Below are positions 54,819-63,778 of a stretch of 64,000 bases of DNA, piece after piece (position 1 is the first letter of the stretch; every line of letters begins with the position of its first letter). Location of the stretch: assembly GCF_003202435.1 (NCBI RefSeq), contig NZ_QJHK01000024.1, positions 1-64,000 of the forward strand. Direction: 5' to 3'. The notes beneath the pieces are model-generated. The model was given only the letters and a program-made list of their open reading frames with translations, did no database searches and had not been told where the DNA came from. The translations under genes and the position numbers were made by a program. Origin of the DNA: Flavobacterium cheongpyeongense. Lineage in GTDB: Bacteria; Bacteroidota; Bacteroidia; Flavobacteriales; Flavobacteriaceae.

Positions 54819-56015
54819 TTATCTGATTATTTTAACATACGCACTATAAATAGTGTCAAGGATAGACGTTCGCATATACATTACATTTTCGTCTTTTCCT
54901 TCTAATTCATATTGAATTAAACCGGCATCACAATAATAATACAAGGAATCACCCACAGGAAATTCAAGATTTGAAATAGGCATCGTTGTCAATTTTGTTT
55001 CGAATAACATTTCACCATTTAAGTCTAATTGAAAAAGTTTTCCTTTACGGGTGTACCCCCAAATATTATCATCCAGTTCAGTCATATATTCGATACTGTC
55101 TTCTTTAAAATCAGTTTTCCAAATCTGGGCACCGGTTTTTGAATCAACAGCGTATATCGAAGAACCCGTAGTGCCTTGTGTCCCAAAATATACTTTGTTG
55201 TCCTTGCAGAATATACGTTCCCTGATATTATTTTGGTTTTCTTCTATTTTAAATTGCCATAAAACATCCAGTTTATCAAGGCTTAAAGCAAAAAGCATAT
55301 CTTTATCACTTGCTACGAATACATTTTCTCCATCCGTTACAGGTTTTCCGGACATATTCTGATCCAAGCTTTTTTGGTTCAGGACTTTTCCTGTAGCAGC
55401 ATCAAAACTATAAAAGTTAGGGCCACTTGGCGTAAAAACTTTGTTACCAAATGATAGTACTGGAATATCATTATTTACAACATCCAGTTTGTATTTCCAT
55501 GCTAAACTGCCATCCTTTAAATTAAGGGCATAAATAGTCTGATTTTGGGCAGTTACGTATAGTTTTCCGTTACTTATAACCGGTATTTGATCTTTTAATA
55601 TAATCTGATCTTTACTGTCCCCTATTCTTGCTTTCCAAAAAACACTTCCGTCCTGATTGTCAACTGCGAAAATTTCACCATTTATAAACGGAACGTACAC
55701 AACTCCATCATGAAGTGTTATTTTATTACCACACATTGGAGTATGTGCATCGGCAGCCTTTACAGTCCATACAATCGTTTCGGAATCCAGATCGTATGAA
55801 AAAAGGTTACCATCATAATCATAAATTAGGATGCCATTTTCATAAAGCGGAATTTTCGCAACAGGCTTTATGCTTTTATAGGCAAGCGCATCACTAAGCG
55901 GCAAAACTTCAGCCGCAGCAGGATTGTTTTTTTCTGGTTCCGCAATAATCGAAATCTGAGCAAAGACATTTATAACAGTAAATACAAATAAAAGAGTTAT
56001 GAGTTTCTTTTTCAT
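54819..56015 (-). CDS. PQQ-like beta-propeller secreted protein
   Basis: A 398-residue protein from ATG 56015 (MKKKLITLLFVFTVINVFAQ, a signal peptide); an upstream in-frame start at 56123 would put 36 unrelated residues before it. The rest consists of propeller blades with the PQQ repeat pattern (DGSVFWKARIGD, DGSLAWKYKLD, SKTGAQIWKTDF, TVKAADAHTPMCGNKITLHD). It looks like a BamB/PQQ-repeat protein without the Trp-rich active site of true dehydrogenases, so a binding or scaffold role is more likely than catalysis. It lies between the sigma gene (same strand, 261 bases away) and the RND operon (divergent) and has its own terminator. Confidence 0.8.
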   Translation of the reverse strand: MKKKLITLLFVFTVINVFAQISIIAEPEKNNPAAAEVLPLSDALAYKSIKPVAKIPLYENGILIYDYDGNLFSYDLDSETIVWTVKAADAHTPMCGNKITLHDGVVYVPFINGEIFAVDNQDGSVFWKARIGDSKDQIILKDQIPVISNGKLYVTAQNQTIYALNLKDGSLAWKYKLDVVNNDIPVLSFGNKVFTPSGPNFYSFDAATGKVLNQKSLDQNMSGKPVTDGENVFVASDKDMLFALSLDKLDVLWQFKIEENQNNIRERIFCKDNKVYFGTQGTTGSSIYAVDSKTGAQIWKTDFKEDSIEYMTELDDNIWGYTRKGKLFQLDLNGEMLFETKLTTMPISNLEFPVGDSLYYYCDAGLIQYELEGKDENVMYMRTSILDTIYSAYVKIIR

Positions 56016-56123
56016 TTTAAATTGGGGTTTTATAATTTCATTCGGGCAATTATTGAAGTTAAAAGACCGTTTTAAATAGATCCAAAAACACTTCAATAAA
56101 AGATTTAACTCCCGAAGCAACAA

Positions 56124-56599
56124 TCTTTATGCCAAATATAGTAAAAAAATTATTGCCCATTTTTTGAAGTTATCGGCTCTAAATTGCAAGTTTCAATACC
56201 TGTAAATAATTAAAGTTTAAAAAACCTTACTTTCTTAAGGAGTTTCCTGCTGATCTTTAGAACCTGTTTACCAACCATTTTTTTGCTGGATTTGAAGAAA
56301 CTCTATTTAATTTAAATAAAGAAAAAAAACAGGTTAACGTCAGGATTTCGCTATTCCCATGAAAGCTTTACACAATCTGGACTTTTTTGATATTTTCTTG
56401 TAGACAGGGATGGCAAGAACTCTTTTGATAGCCTATATTTTTCATGCACTATCTTTATCTGTGTTTTATTATCCTCAATTTTTAGTACCCCGTATTTAGA
56501 CCTTAAGCGTGAACAGTAACTAAAACCATTGGTTATTTACATCATGTCTAAACAATAAATTTCTTATCGGATTATACAATTTTTGCTTAAATTTGATGT
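56124..56599. other. Intergenic region with a possible broken minus-strand ORF
   Basis: No intact gene is seen. On the minus strand an open stretch from about 56537 down to a TAG at 56351-56353 reads about 60 residues, including KYGVLKIEDNKTQIKIVHEK and ending CVKLSWE; it has no convincing start, and coding-like sequence (RNPDVNL) continues after the stop. It could be a gene remnant. The right end holds the promoter of the metal-efflux operon. Confidence 0.35.
56588..56595 (+). promoter_or_regulatory. -7 element (TAAATTTG) of the RND efflux operon
   Basis: TAAATTTG matches TAnnTTTG and ends four bases before the GTG start at 56600. If used, the message would begin at or very near the start codon. 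No clear TTTG -33 element is seen at the usual distance. Confidence 0.45.
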
Positions 56600-56980
56600 G
56601 TGAAAAAATATCTCTCCATATTATTTTTATCTGTTTACCTGCTGTCAATTACCCAGTCAGGTGAACTAATAAAATTACCGTTAATGGTAGAACATTATTT
56701 GGAACACAGGCAACAAAGCAATAATTTGACTTTTTGGGAATTTTTACGTCTTCATTACCAAGTACAGGAAGTTTTTGACGCAGATCACGAAAAAGACATG
56801 AAACTCCCTTTTAAATCTTATACAAGTATCTGCACGGTTGTGTTTTGTCCGCTCACACAAGAATATCAAGCACTTCAAAAAATACGTTATAAGTATAAAA
56901 ATGAAAATTTAAAGAATTATTCTTTTTCGTATTGTTCAACTTTTCTTTGCTCAATTTGGCAACCTCCCAGAAATTGTTAA
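56600..56980 (+). CDS. Small histidine-bearing protein leading the metal-efflux operon
   Basis: A 126-residue protein with GTG start (VKKYLSILFLSVYLLS reading Met first), a signal-peptide or anchor helix (3-19), then LIKLPLMVEHYLEHRQQ, LTFWEFLRLHY and DADHEKDMKLPFKSY. Several His, Asp and Glu residues could touch metal. Proteins of this shape are common directly upstream of CusA-type genes in Bacteroidota, without known function. The C-terminal part has five Cys (CTVVFC, CSTFLCS, NC). It is separated by 90 bases from the pump gene. Confidence 0.7.
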   Translation: MKKYLSILFLSVYLLSITQSGELIKLPLMVEHYLEHRQQSNNLTFWEFLRLHYQVQEVFDADHEKDMKLPFKSYTSICTVVFCPLTQEYQALQKIRYKYKNENLKNYSFSYCSTFLCSIWQPPRNC

Positions 56981-57070
56981 TCGTTTTTTTTAGCTAATAC
57001 ACTTTCGCATCTAATTGCGTGTGTCTTGCTATTACTTATTTTTTATAACTACGATTAACAAAATAAACTT

Positions 57071-60000
57071 ATGCTTAGTAAAATAATTGAGTTTTCCGTA
57101 AGGAATAAACTCATTGTAGGGCTTTTTATAATTGCCCTGATTGGCTATGGCTCTTATCAAGTCACCCGCCTTCCTATTGACGCTGTTCCGGATATTACCA
57201 ATAATCAGGTACAAATTATCACAATGGCACCTTCATTTGGTGCAACTGATATTGAGAGACTAGTCACTTTTCCGATAGAACAGGCCAATAGCAACTTATC
57301 CGGACTCAAAGAGATCCGCAGCTTTTCCAGATTTGGATTGTCCTTAGTAACCATTGTATTTGAAGATGATATTGATATTTACTGGGCAAGACAGCAAGTT
57401 GCCGAACGATTACAACAGGTGCAAAATGAGATACCGCAGGGTATTGGAACACCTACTTTAGGACCAATATCTACAGGCCTTGGCGAAATTTACCAATATG
57501 TTGTAAAACCGAAAATAGGATATGAACAAAAATTTAATGTAACTGAATTAAGAACCATTCAGGACTGGATCGTGAGACGACAACTGCTGGGAGTTAAAGG
57601 AGTAGCCGAAGTGAGCAGTTTTGGCGGCAAACTAAAACAATATGAAATTAGTATAAGCCCCGATAAACTCAATGCATACGGCTTAACAATCCATGATGTT
57701 TTCACAGCTGTTCAAAACAACAATCAAAATACAGGTGGTTCCTATATCGAAAAAGGACCTACTGTACTTTATATCCGAAGTGAAGGCCTTATTGGAAATA
57801 TTACCGACATAGAAAATATTGCAATTACCAATAAAAACAGCGAACTACCAGTGTTTATAAGAGATGTTGCCCAGGTAAAAGCTGGTTTTGCTACCCGTTA
57901 CGGAGCAATGTGCTACAATGATCAGGGTGAAGTTTCCGGAGCAATTGTAATGATGCTCAAAGGTGCTAATAGCAGTGAAGTCATTAAAAATGTAAAAGAA
58001 AAAATTACTCAAATACAAAAAACACTGCCCGACGGGGTCGAAATAGAACCGTTTCTCGACCGGACAAAAATGGTTAACAATGCCATTGGTACAGTTGAAA
58101 AAAATTTACTGGAAGGTGCTCTTATTGTGGTATTTGTGCTGGTACTGTTTTTGGGTAACTTGAGGGCTGGATTTTTGGTCGCCTCGGTAATTCCGCTGGC
58201 CATGTTATTTGCTGTCTGCATGATGAATCTCTTTGGCGTAAGCGGTAATTTGATGAGTCTTGGAGCTTTGGATTTTGGATTAATTGTAGATGGTGCGGTC
58301 ATAATTGTAGAAGCCATTATGCACCAACTCTCATTCCCAAAGAAGCACAAAGAAAATGCTTCACTCACAATCTCTCAAATGGATAACACTGTAACAAACT
58401 CGGCTAGTAAAATGATGAATAGTGCCGTTTTTGGACAAATAATTATATTAATAGTGTACCTTCCTATTTTTACATTACAAGGTATTGAAGGAAAAATGTT
58501 TAAGCCTATGGCACAAACAGTTGCTTTTGCTCTGCTGGGTGCTTTTATTTTGTCTCTCACCTATATTCCTATGATGAGTGCTTTTTTTCTGAGTAAAAAA
58601 ACAAAACAGAGAGAAAATTTATCAGACAAAGTAATGAAACGCCTTGAAAACACCTATCAGCGTACATTAACAAAGCTACTTCGTTTTCCTAAAGCCGTTT
58701 TGGGTACTGTCGTACTGCTGTTTGTATTGGCTGTAATAACCATTACTACATTGGGAGGAGAATTTATTCCTGCATTAGAAGAAGGTGATTTTGCTGTTGA
58801 TACCCGGGTACTTACCGGCAGTAACTTAAATACTACCATAGAAAGCACGCAAAAGGCAGCACATATCTTAAAAAGCCAATTTCCCGAAGTATTAAAAGTT
58901 GTTACAAAAATTGGCAGTGGCGAAGTACCTACTGACCCAATGCCTATGGAAGCCAGCGATATGATGGTGATCCTGAAAGACAAAAAAGAATGGACATCTG
59001 CAAAAACTTTTAAAGAATTATCTGCAAAGATGAGCAAAGCCCTGGAAGATGTCCCGGGAATTACTGCCGGATTTCAATTTCCCGTGCAAATGCGTTTTAA
59101 TGAGCTCATGACTGGCGCACGCCAGGATGTTGTTCTTAAAATATTTGGAGAGAACCTTGATACACTAGCCGCTACAGCGGATAAGCTAGGTAAAATTATC
59201 GCTAACGTAGAGGGAACTGCCAACTTGTTTATAGAACCTGTTTCAGGTATGCCTCAGGTAATTATAGCCTATAACCGACCTGCAATAGCACAGCATCATT
59301 TGTCAATATCAGATATAAATAAAGTAATAAATACTGCTTTTGCAGGACAAAGTACCGGATTAATCTTTGAAGAGGAAAAAAGATTTGATCTGATTGTACG
59401 TCTAAATGCCAATGAAAGAAAAGATATTGAAGACATCCAAAATCTTCTTATTCCTACGCCAAATGGCAACCAGATCCCTTTATCACAACTCGCCAGTGTA
59501 ACAATTAAAAATGGCCCTAACCAAATACAGCGTGAGGATACAAAACGCAGAATTGTTGTAGGCTTTAATGTAAAAGACAGGGATGTACAAAGTATCGTAA
59601 ACGAACTGCAGGGTAAAGTAAACAAAGAATTAAAATTACCTGCAGGTTACTATGTGACGTACGGAGGCGCATTCGAAAACCTAAATCAGGCCAAAGACCG
59701 TCTCATGATTGCCGTACCTGTTTCTCTGGTGCTGATTTTTATTTTACTGTTCTTCGCATTCAATTCGGTTAAACACGGATTACTAATTTACACAGCAATT
59801 CCGTTGTCTGCAATTGGGGGGATTTTCTTTCTCGCCCTTCGTGGCATGCCTTTCAGCATAAGTGCCGGCGTAGGCTTTATTGCTTTGTTTGGCGTAGCTG
59901 TCTTAAACGGAATTGTATTAATAGCTGAATTTAACCGACTTAAAAATAACGGAATGAAAAATCTGGCTCAAATTGTTTTAACAGGTACAAAATCAAGACT

Positions 60001-61411
60001 ACGACCTGTATTAATGACTGCTTTTGTTGCCTCTTTAGGCTTTTTGCCAATGGCATTAAGTAATGGTGCAGGTGCTGAAGTACAACGGCCTTTGGCAACA
60101 GTTGTAATTGGCGGTTTGCTGGTAGCTACATTTTTGACATTATTTGTATTACCGCTACTTTATATATTGTTTGAAAAAGGTTTTAAAATAAAATATTTAA
60201 CAAAAAAGCTTACATTTTCAGTAGTTTTCCTTTTAATCGTTAGCGGTGCAGGCGCACAGGAAAAAATAAGTCTTGCTACCGCATTAAAAATGGCAGTTGA
60301 AAAAAACAGCACTATAAAAAACGAAAAACTCAAAAGTACTTATGCGCAATCACTCATAAATTCCAGTACTGATATTCCTAAAACAGTCGTTTTTGCTGAA
60401 ACTGGACAAATAAACAGTGCTTATAATGATAGCCGTTTTGGTATTTCTCAAACTATTGCCTTTCCTACTATTTATAAAAAACAAAAAACACTTTTATCCG
60501 AACAATGGAAAACATCCGTGTGGAATGCTTCTTTGAAGGAAATGGAAATTAAAAAAGCTGTAACCCAAGTGTTCTATACTTTTTTGTATCTAAAAGAAAA
60601 AGAGCAACTACTACAGCAAGCAGATACCCTATTCACTAATTTTTATGAAAAAACAAAACTTCGACTGCAAAAAGGAGAAAGTAATATCTTAGAGAAAACA
60701 ACAGCCGAAAACCAGCGCACGGCCATTACTACCCAATTAATGCAGCTGCAACAGGAAATACAATCCCTCTTATTAGAACTGCAAGTACTTGTAAACTCAG
60801 AAAGTCTTGTTGTGCCTTTAGAAAAGAACATAAAACATCCCCTTGCCCAGATGAATAACGGAATCGAGAATCATACTCTTTTAAAACTATCGCAGCAGCA
60901 GAAAAACAATGCCGCAGCCCAAACTGCACTGGAAAAGTCCAGATACCTTCCTGACATTACTATTGGATACTTTAACAATAGTTTTAAAGGCATGGGACCT
61001 GATAATAATTATTATGATGGAAGCAACCGTTTTAGCTCGATACAGGCCGGACTAGGATTTCCGATTTTTACAGGAAGCCAAAAGGCAAAAATAAAAGCAT
61101 CGAAGATTGGCGAAAGCATTGCAGAAAACGAGTATGAAATCCAAAGGCAAATTTTGCAGGCTCGCTATAAACAGTTAATAAGTACTTATGAAAGCAACAG
61201 CAGGATAACACAATGTTTTGAAGATACAGGCTTAAAAAATATCACTTTAATCAAAGAAACAGCCCATAAACAATTCATTAATGGCGAAATTAATTTCTTA
61301 GATTTTGTAATGGTGGTCAATCAGGCTATTGGCATACAAAGTAATTATTTAGAAGCCGTAAGAGCGCTTAATGAAAGCAGTATCGAACTTAGCTTTATCA
61401 CTTCAAATTAA
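57071..61411 (+). CDS. CusA/CzcA-type heavy-metal RND pump fused to a TolC-type outer-membrane factor
   Basis: A 1446-residue fusion. Residues 1 to about 1040 are a heavy-metal RND permease: opening LPIDAVPDITNNQVQI, porter domains (GATDIERLVTFPIEQA), TM4 with LGALDFGLIVDGAVIIVEA (the proton-relay Asp residues) and the second half with FISAGVGFIALFGVAVLNGI-type phrases. From about 1045 a hydrophobic segment ends in SGAGAQ (Gln1063), like a signal peptide with a signal peptidase I site, followed by a TolC/CusC-type helical barrel part (about 1064-1446: ISLATALKMAVEKNS, LPDITIGYFNN, GLGFPIFTGSQKAKI). It exports metal ions such as Cu+, Zn2+ or Co2+ with the adaptor encoded next. The metal is not certain. 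Confidence 0.93.
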   Translation: MLSKIIEFSVRNKLIVGLFIIALIGYGSYQVTRLPIDAVPDITNNQVQIITMAPSFGATDIERLVTFPIEQANSNLSGLKEIRSFSRFGLSLVTIVFEDDIDIYWARQQVAERLQQVQNEIPQGIGTPTLGPISTGLGEIYQYVVKPKIGYEQKFNVTELRTIQDWIVRRQLLGVKGVAEVSSFGGKLKQYEISISPDKLNAYGLTIHDVFTAVQNNNQNTGGSYIEKGPTVLYIRSEGLIGNITDIENIAITNKNSELPVFIRDVAQVKAGFATRYGAMCYNDQGEVSGAIVMMLKGANSSEVIKNVKEKITQIQKTLPDGVEIEPFLDRTKMVNNAIGTVEKNLLEGALIVVFVLVLFLGNLRAGFLVASVIPLAMLFAVCMMNLFGVSGNLMSLGALDFGLIVDGAVIIVEAIMHQLSFPKKHKENASLTISQMDNTVTNSASKMMNSAVFGQIIILIVYLPIFTLQGIEGKMFKPMAQTVAFALLGAFILSLTYIPMMSAFFLSKKTKQRENLSDKVMKRLENTYQRTLTKLLRFPKAVLGTVVLLFVLAVITITTLGGEFIPALEEGDFAVDTRVLTGSNLNTTIESTQKAAHILKSQFPEVLKVVTKIGSGEVPTDPMPMEASDMMVILKDKKEWTSAKTFKELSAKMSKALEDVPGITAGFQFPVQMRFNELMTGARQDVVLKIFGENLDTLAATADKLGKIIANVEGTANLFIEPVSGMPQVIIAYNRPAIAQHHLSISDINKVINTAFAGQSTGLIFEEEKRFDLIVRLNANERKDIEDIQNLLIPTPNGNQIPLSQLASVTIKNGPNQIQREDTKRRIVVGFNVKDRDVQSIVNELQGKVNKELKLPAGYYVTYGGAFENLNQAKDRLMIAVPVSLVLIFILLFFAFNSVKHGLLIYTAIPLSAIGGIFFLALRGMPFSISAGVGFIALFGVAVLNGIVLIAEFNRLKNNGMKNLAQIVLTGTKSRLRPVLMTAFVASLGFLPMALSNGAGAEVQRPLATVVIGGLLVATFLTLFVLPLLYILFEKGFKIKYLTKKLTFSVVFLLIVSGAGAQEKISLATALKMAVEKNSTIKNEKLKSTYAQSLINSSTDIPKTVVFAETGQINSAYNDSRFGISQTIAFPTIYKKQKTLLSEQWKTSVWNASLKEMEIKKAVTQVFYTFLYLKEKEQLLQQADTLFTNFYEKTKLRLQKGESNILEKTTAENQRTAITTQLMQLQQEIQSLLLELQVLVNSESLVVPLEKNIKHPLAQMNNGIENHTLLKLSQQQKNNAAAQTALEKSRYLPDITIGYFNNSFKGMGPDNNYYDGSNRFSSIQAGLGFPIFTGSQKAKIKASKIGESIAENEYEIQRQILQARYKQLISTYESNSRITQCFEDTGLKNITLIKETAHKQFINGEINFLDFVMVVNQAIGIQSNYLEAVRALNESSIELSFITSN

Positions 61412-61418
61412 ATATTAA

Positions 61419-62546
61419 ATGAAAAATATATCACTATTACTTAGCATGTTGTTTATCTTAAACGGCTGCAAAAATATTACCGAAAAGCAAGAAATCAAGG
61501 TAAAACCTGAGCGGGAAAATAGTGTCACACTTACCGATGCGCAATTCAGGAACGCAAATATTACGACTACACAACTAACGCAGGAAAATATTGCAACAAC
61601 AATTAAACTGAATGGAAAAATAGATGTCCCACCACAGAATTTAGTGTCTGTCAATGCTCCAATGGGAGGCTATTTGGTAAACAGTAAGCTTTTACCGGGT
61701 ATGCTTGTAAAAAAAGGAGAAATTATAGCTACCTTACAAGATCCGCAATATATTCAGTTACAACAAGATTACCTGATGGCAAAATCAAAACTGCATTTTG
61801 CAGAATTAGAATTCTCGCGCCAAAAAGATCTTAATCAAACCAAAGCCAGCAGTGATAAGGTAACACAACTCGCCGAATCTGAAGTAAACAATCTTCGAAT
61901 AACAGTCAACGCTTTATCAGAGAAACTCAAATTGATTAACATTAAAGCTACTAATTTATCTGCAGATAAAATTTCTAAAAACATCGTTATCTTAAGCACC
62001 ATAACTGGTTTTGTTAGTAAGGTTAACATCAATATAGGTAAATATATCGCTCCAGCTGAGGTAATGTTTGAACTAATTGACCCGGATGATATTCACCTCA
62101 GCCTAAATGTGTTTGATAAAGATATTGCAAAACTTGCTATAGGACAAAGAGTAATATCCTATAGTAATGCAGCACCCAACAAAAAACACGAATGTAACAT
62201 TATACTAATCAACAAAGACCTCAACGTTACCGGCAATACACAAGTGCATTGTCATTTTAAAAAATACGATAAAGATCTTCTGCCTGGTATGTACATGAAT
62301 GCCGAAATAGAAACAACATCTGGGTTAGTCAATGCTTTACCCGAGTTAAGTATTGTGAACTTTGAGAGTAAAGAGTATGTTTTTATAGAAACTAAAAAGC
62401 AACAGTATGTGATGACAGCAGTTTCGGTGGGAGTCAAAAAAAATGGCTATTTGGAAATTCTAAACCCAGAAGAACTTAAAAATAAAAAAATAGTTAGAAC
62501 CGGAGCCTACACTTTATTGATGAAAATGAAGAATAAAGAAGAATAA
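61419..62546 (+). CDS. RND efflux periplasmic adaptor (CusB/CzcB-type), lipoprotein
   Basis: A 375-residue membrane-fusion protein with a lipobox (ILNGC, Cys17) that would anchor it to a membrane. Order: barrel-sandwich half (PMGGYLVNSKLLPGMLVKKGEIIATLQDP, in pieces LLPGMLVKKGEIIATLQDP), a long helical hairpin (about 105-180, MAKSKLHFAELEFSRQK), the second lipoyl half (VILSTITGFVSKVNINIGKY), a beta-barrel domain and a C-terminal membrane-proximal part (VGVKKNGYLEIL). It bridges the inner-membrane pump and the outer-membrane channel. It starts seven bases after the fusion gene. It lacks the extra Met-rich N-terminal metal-binding segment of E. coli CusB. Confidence 0.93.
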   Translation: MKNISLLLSMLFILNGCKNITEKQEIKVKPERENSVTLTDAQFRNANITTTQLTQENIATTIKLNGKIDVPPQNLVSVNAPMGGYLVNSKLLPGMLVKKGEIIATLQDPQYIQLQQDYLMAKSKLHFAELEFSRQKDLNQTKASSDKVTQLAESEVNNLRITVNALSEKLKLINIKATNLSADKISKNIVILSTITGFVSKVNINIGKYIAPAEVMFELIDPDDIHLSLNVFDKDIAKLAIGQRVISYSNAAPNKKHECNIILINKDLNVTGNTQVHCHFKKYDKDLLPGMYMNAEIETTSGLVNALPELSIVNFESKEYVFIETKKQQYVMTAVSVGVKKNGYLEILNPEELKNKKIVRTGAYTLLMKMKNKEE

Positions 62547-62664
62547 AAAAATCTAAACTAAAGCAAAAGGCAGCTTTTTATAAGTGGGCACAATACGGCA
62601 CAGAAATACATTATACAATATTCCGGATTGCATCACGCTATCAAAGCTACCTGACACAAAAATC

Positions 62665-62702
62665 AAAGCCTCTTAAACTGTATGATTTAAGAGGCTTTTT
62701 TA
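62665..62702 (+). terminator. Terminator of the RND efflux operon
   Basis: A 13-bp perfect stem (AAAGCCTCTTAAA 62665-62677 with TTTAAGAGGCTTT 62686-62698) around eight bases, followed by T residues. It lies 118 bases after the adaptor stop. The sequence to its right belongs to unrelated gene fragments. Confidence 0.85.
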
Positions 62703-62748
62703 TACCATTTATAATTATCCCAGATTACACGATAGGATTTTTTTGAGA

Positions 62749-62960
62749 TCAATCTAAAGGATAGTCCCATAATCCTAAGAACCATTTTCTTCGTTTTTTA
62801 GTGAGTGCTATTTTGAGTTTTAGAGAATCTCCATTTTTTTTCAAAAAAAAGCTCCAATGGCAAAGGTTCTGTATCTGAGAGTTGAAAGTGTTTTCTGTGT
62901 TTTTTCTTGTAATACCAATATCCTAAAGATGGACATTAGGTTATAAGCTATCATTGGCTC
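62749..62960 (-). pseudogene. C-terminal fragment of an IS transposase (IS1380-like), frameshifted
   Basis: Read on the minus strand from 62960, the frame gives PMIAYNLMSIFRILVLQEK, then KTLSTLRYRTFAIGAFF, and meets a stop. Shifting one base at the T8/A8 homopolymers (62834-62850) restores LKKNGDSLKLKIALTKKRRK and WFLGLWDYPLD up to a TGA at 62751-62749. The AYNLMSLFR, TLRYK-FAIG and RRxWFxGLW phrases are what I remember from the end of IS1380-type DDE transposases of Bacteroidota. The catalytic core is missing, so it cannot transpose. The family name is from memory, not a search. Confidence 0.7.
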
Positions 62961-63037
62961 TCAAACCCCTCAATTGTGAGTTTGTTTTTACTCACATATT
63001 TTAGTCGAGATGCACGGTCTTTTGAATGCCTTTTCAT
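62951..63037 (-). pseudogene. N-terminal remnant of a transposase
   Basis: An ATG at 63037-63035 opens a 28-residue frame (MKRHSKDRASRLKYVSKNKL, then TIEGFESQ) that ends in TGA at 62953-62951. The LKYVSKNKLTIEGFES wording is like the start of Bacteroidota IS transposases. It abuts the C-terminal fragment at 62960 in a different frame, so the middle of the gene, with the catalytic residues, has been lost. The two ends may come from one internally deleted element or from two elements. Confidence 0.5.
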
Positions 63038-63102
63038 TTTCCCTTACAGTTGATTCAATAAAAATAATCATTAACCACTAAAAATCAAAGCAATGTACTT
63101 TC

Positions 63103-63612
63103 TCAGCAACCCCTAATTAAATAACTATTTTTATTTACGACAAAAACAGGTAAATAAATAAATATCCCTAATAATGAAAATAACAATCCTCCTATAGAAC
63201 CTACAGCAAAAGAGAACCAAAAAGCCTCATTTTGACCTCCCCATATAAAAGGGATTAAACCTGCGATGGTAGAGATAATCGTCAACATTACAGGAATTAT
63301 TTTATAATTAAAAGCTGTGAAATAGAGTAATTGTGGATTTCTAAAAGGATATTCTTTTCTTAAATTGTTATAATCATTTATGATGTATAAGGCAGCATTT
63401 ACACTAATACCGCACAATAAAATAAACGATGCATAACCACCTTGATCAAAATTGAAATCAAAAGCATAAAATGTTAGAAAAACTCCAATAAAGGAAATTG
63501 GAATCATGCTTATTATGGCAAAAGGTTGTTTCAAAGATTCGAGTAAAATTGAACAAATGAAGAAAATGATTAAAATAACTACAAAAATAAAATAATATAG
63601 AACAGGCGACAC
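63103..63612 (-). pseudogene. C-terminal fragment of an RND efflux permease
   Basis: A 169-residue open frame that reads like the last quarter of an RND-family permease: FICSILLESLKQPFAIISMI and PISFIGVFLTFYAFDF, then GGYASFILLCGISVNAALYI, KIIPVMLTIISTIAGLIPF and GSIGGLLFSLLGIFIYLPVF. This corresponds to transmembrane helices 8-12. The first ATG-like start (GTG at 63612) lies inside unrelated sequence. There is no N-terminal half, no adaptor and no outer-membrane partner beside it, so it should not function. It is not a copy of the fused pump at 57-61 kb, to judge from the helix sequences. Confidence 0.8.
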
Positions 63613-63748
63613 AAAAAAACTATCCGATTTTTACACCCTGTTCGGGTTGACTTTTGAGTACCACCAACACGGAAATTCGCCCTTTCATTATAGTGCGACT
63701 ATCGGAAAAACAGTTTTAGAAATTTATCCTTTAACAAAGAGCTCATAA
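63602..63748 (+). pseudogene. 3' fragment of a VOC-family (glyoxalase/bleomycin-resistance-like) gene
   Basis: The plus frame from about 63602 reads TGDTKKLSDFYTLFGLTFEY, then HQHGNSPFHYSATIGKTVLE and IYPLTKSS, ending in TAA at 63746-63748. The phrases fit the second half of a glyoxalase-like VOC domain (SDFYTLFGL, GNSPFHYS, GKTVLEIYP with the metal or ligand Glu). In-frame stops lie directly upstream, and the 5' half is replaced by antisense RND sequence. The fragment still has its own terminator. It overlaps the start of the RND fragment, so the junction falls near 63600-63612. Confidence 0.65.
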
Positions 63749-63757
63749 TAGCTCTTT
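63736..63757 (+). terminator. Terminator of the lost VOC-family gene
   Basis: AAAGAGCT (63736-63743) pairs with AGCTCTTT (63750-63757) around CATAAT, which contains the TAA stop of the VOC fragment; a long T-rich stretch follows. It is a relic of an intact gene, but the hairpin still looks functional. Confidence 0.7.
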
Positions 63758-63778
63758 TTATTATTTTTTTTTAGACTA

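Noticed and set aside
56016..56123. N-terminal extension of the PQQ-type propeller protein
   Set aside because: A clear signal peptide begins at the ATG 56015; the extension would hide it.
57071..61411. RND-TolC fusion as a mere sequencing artefact
   Set aside because: The reading frame is open with normal codon texture on both sides of the joint, and such fusions of about 1450 residues are known in this phylum.
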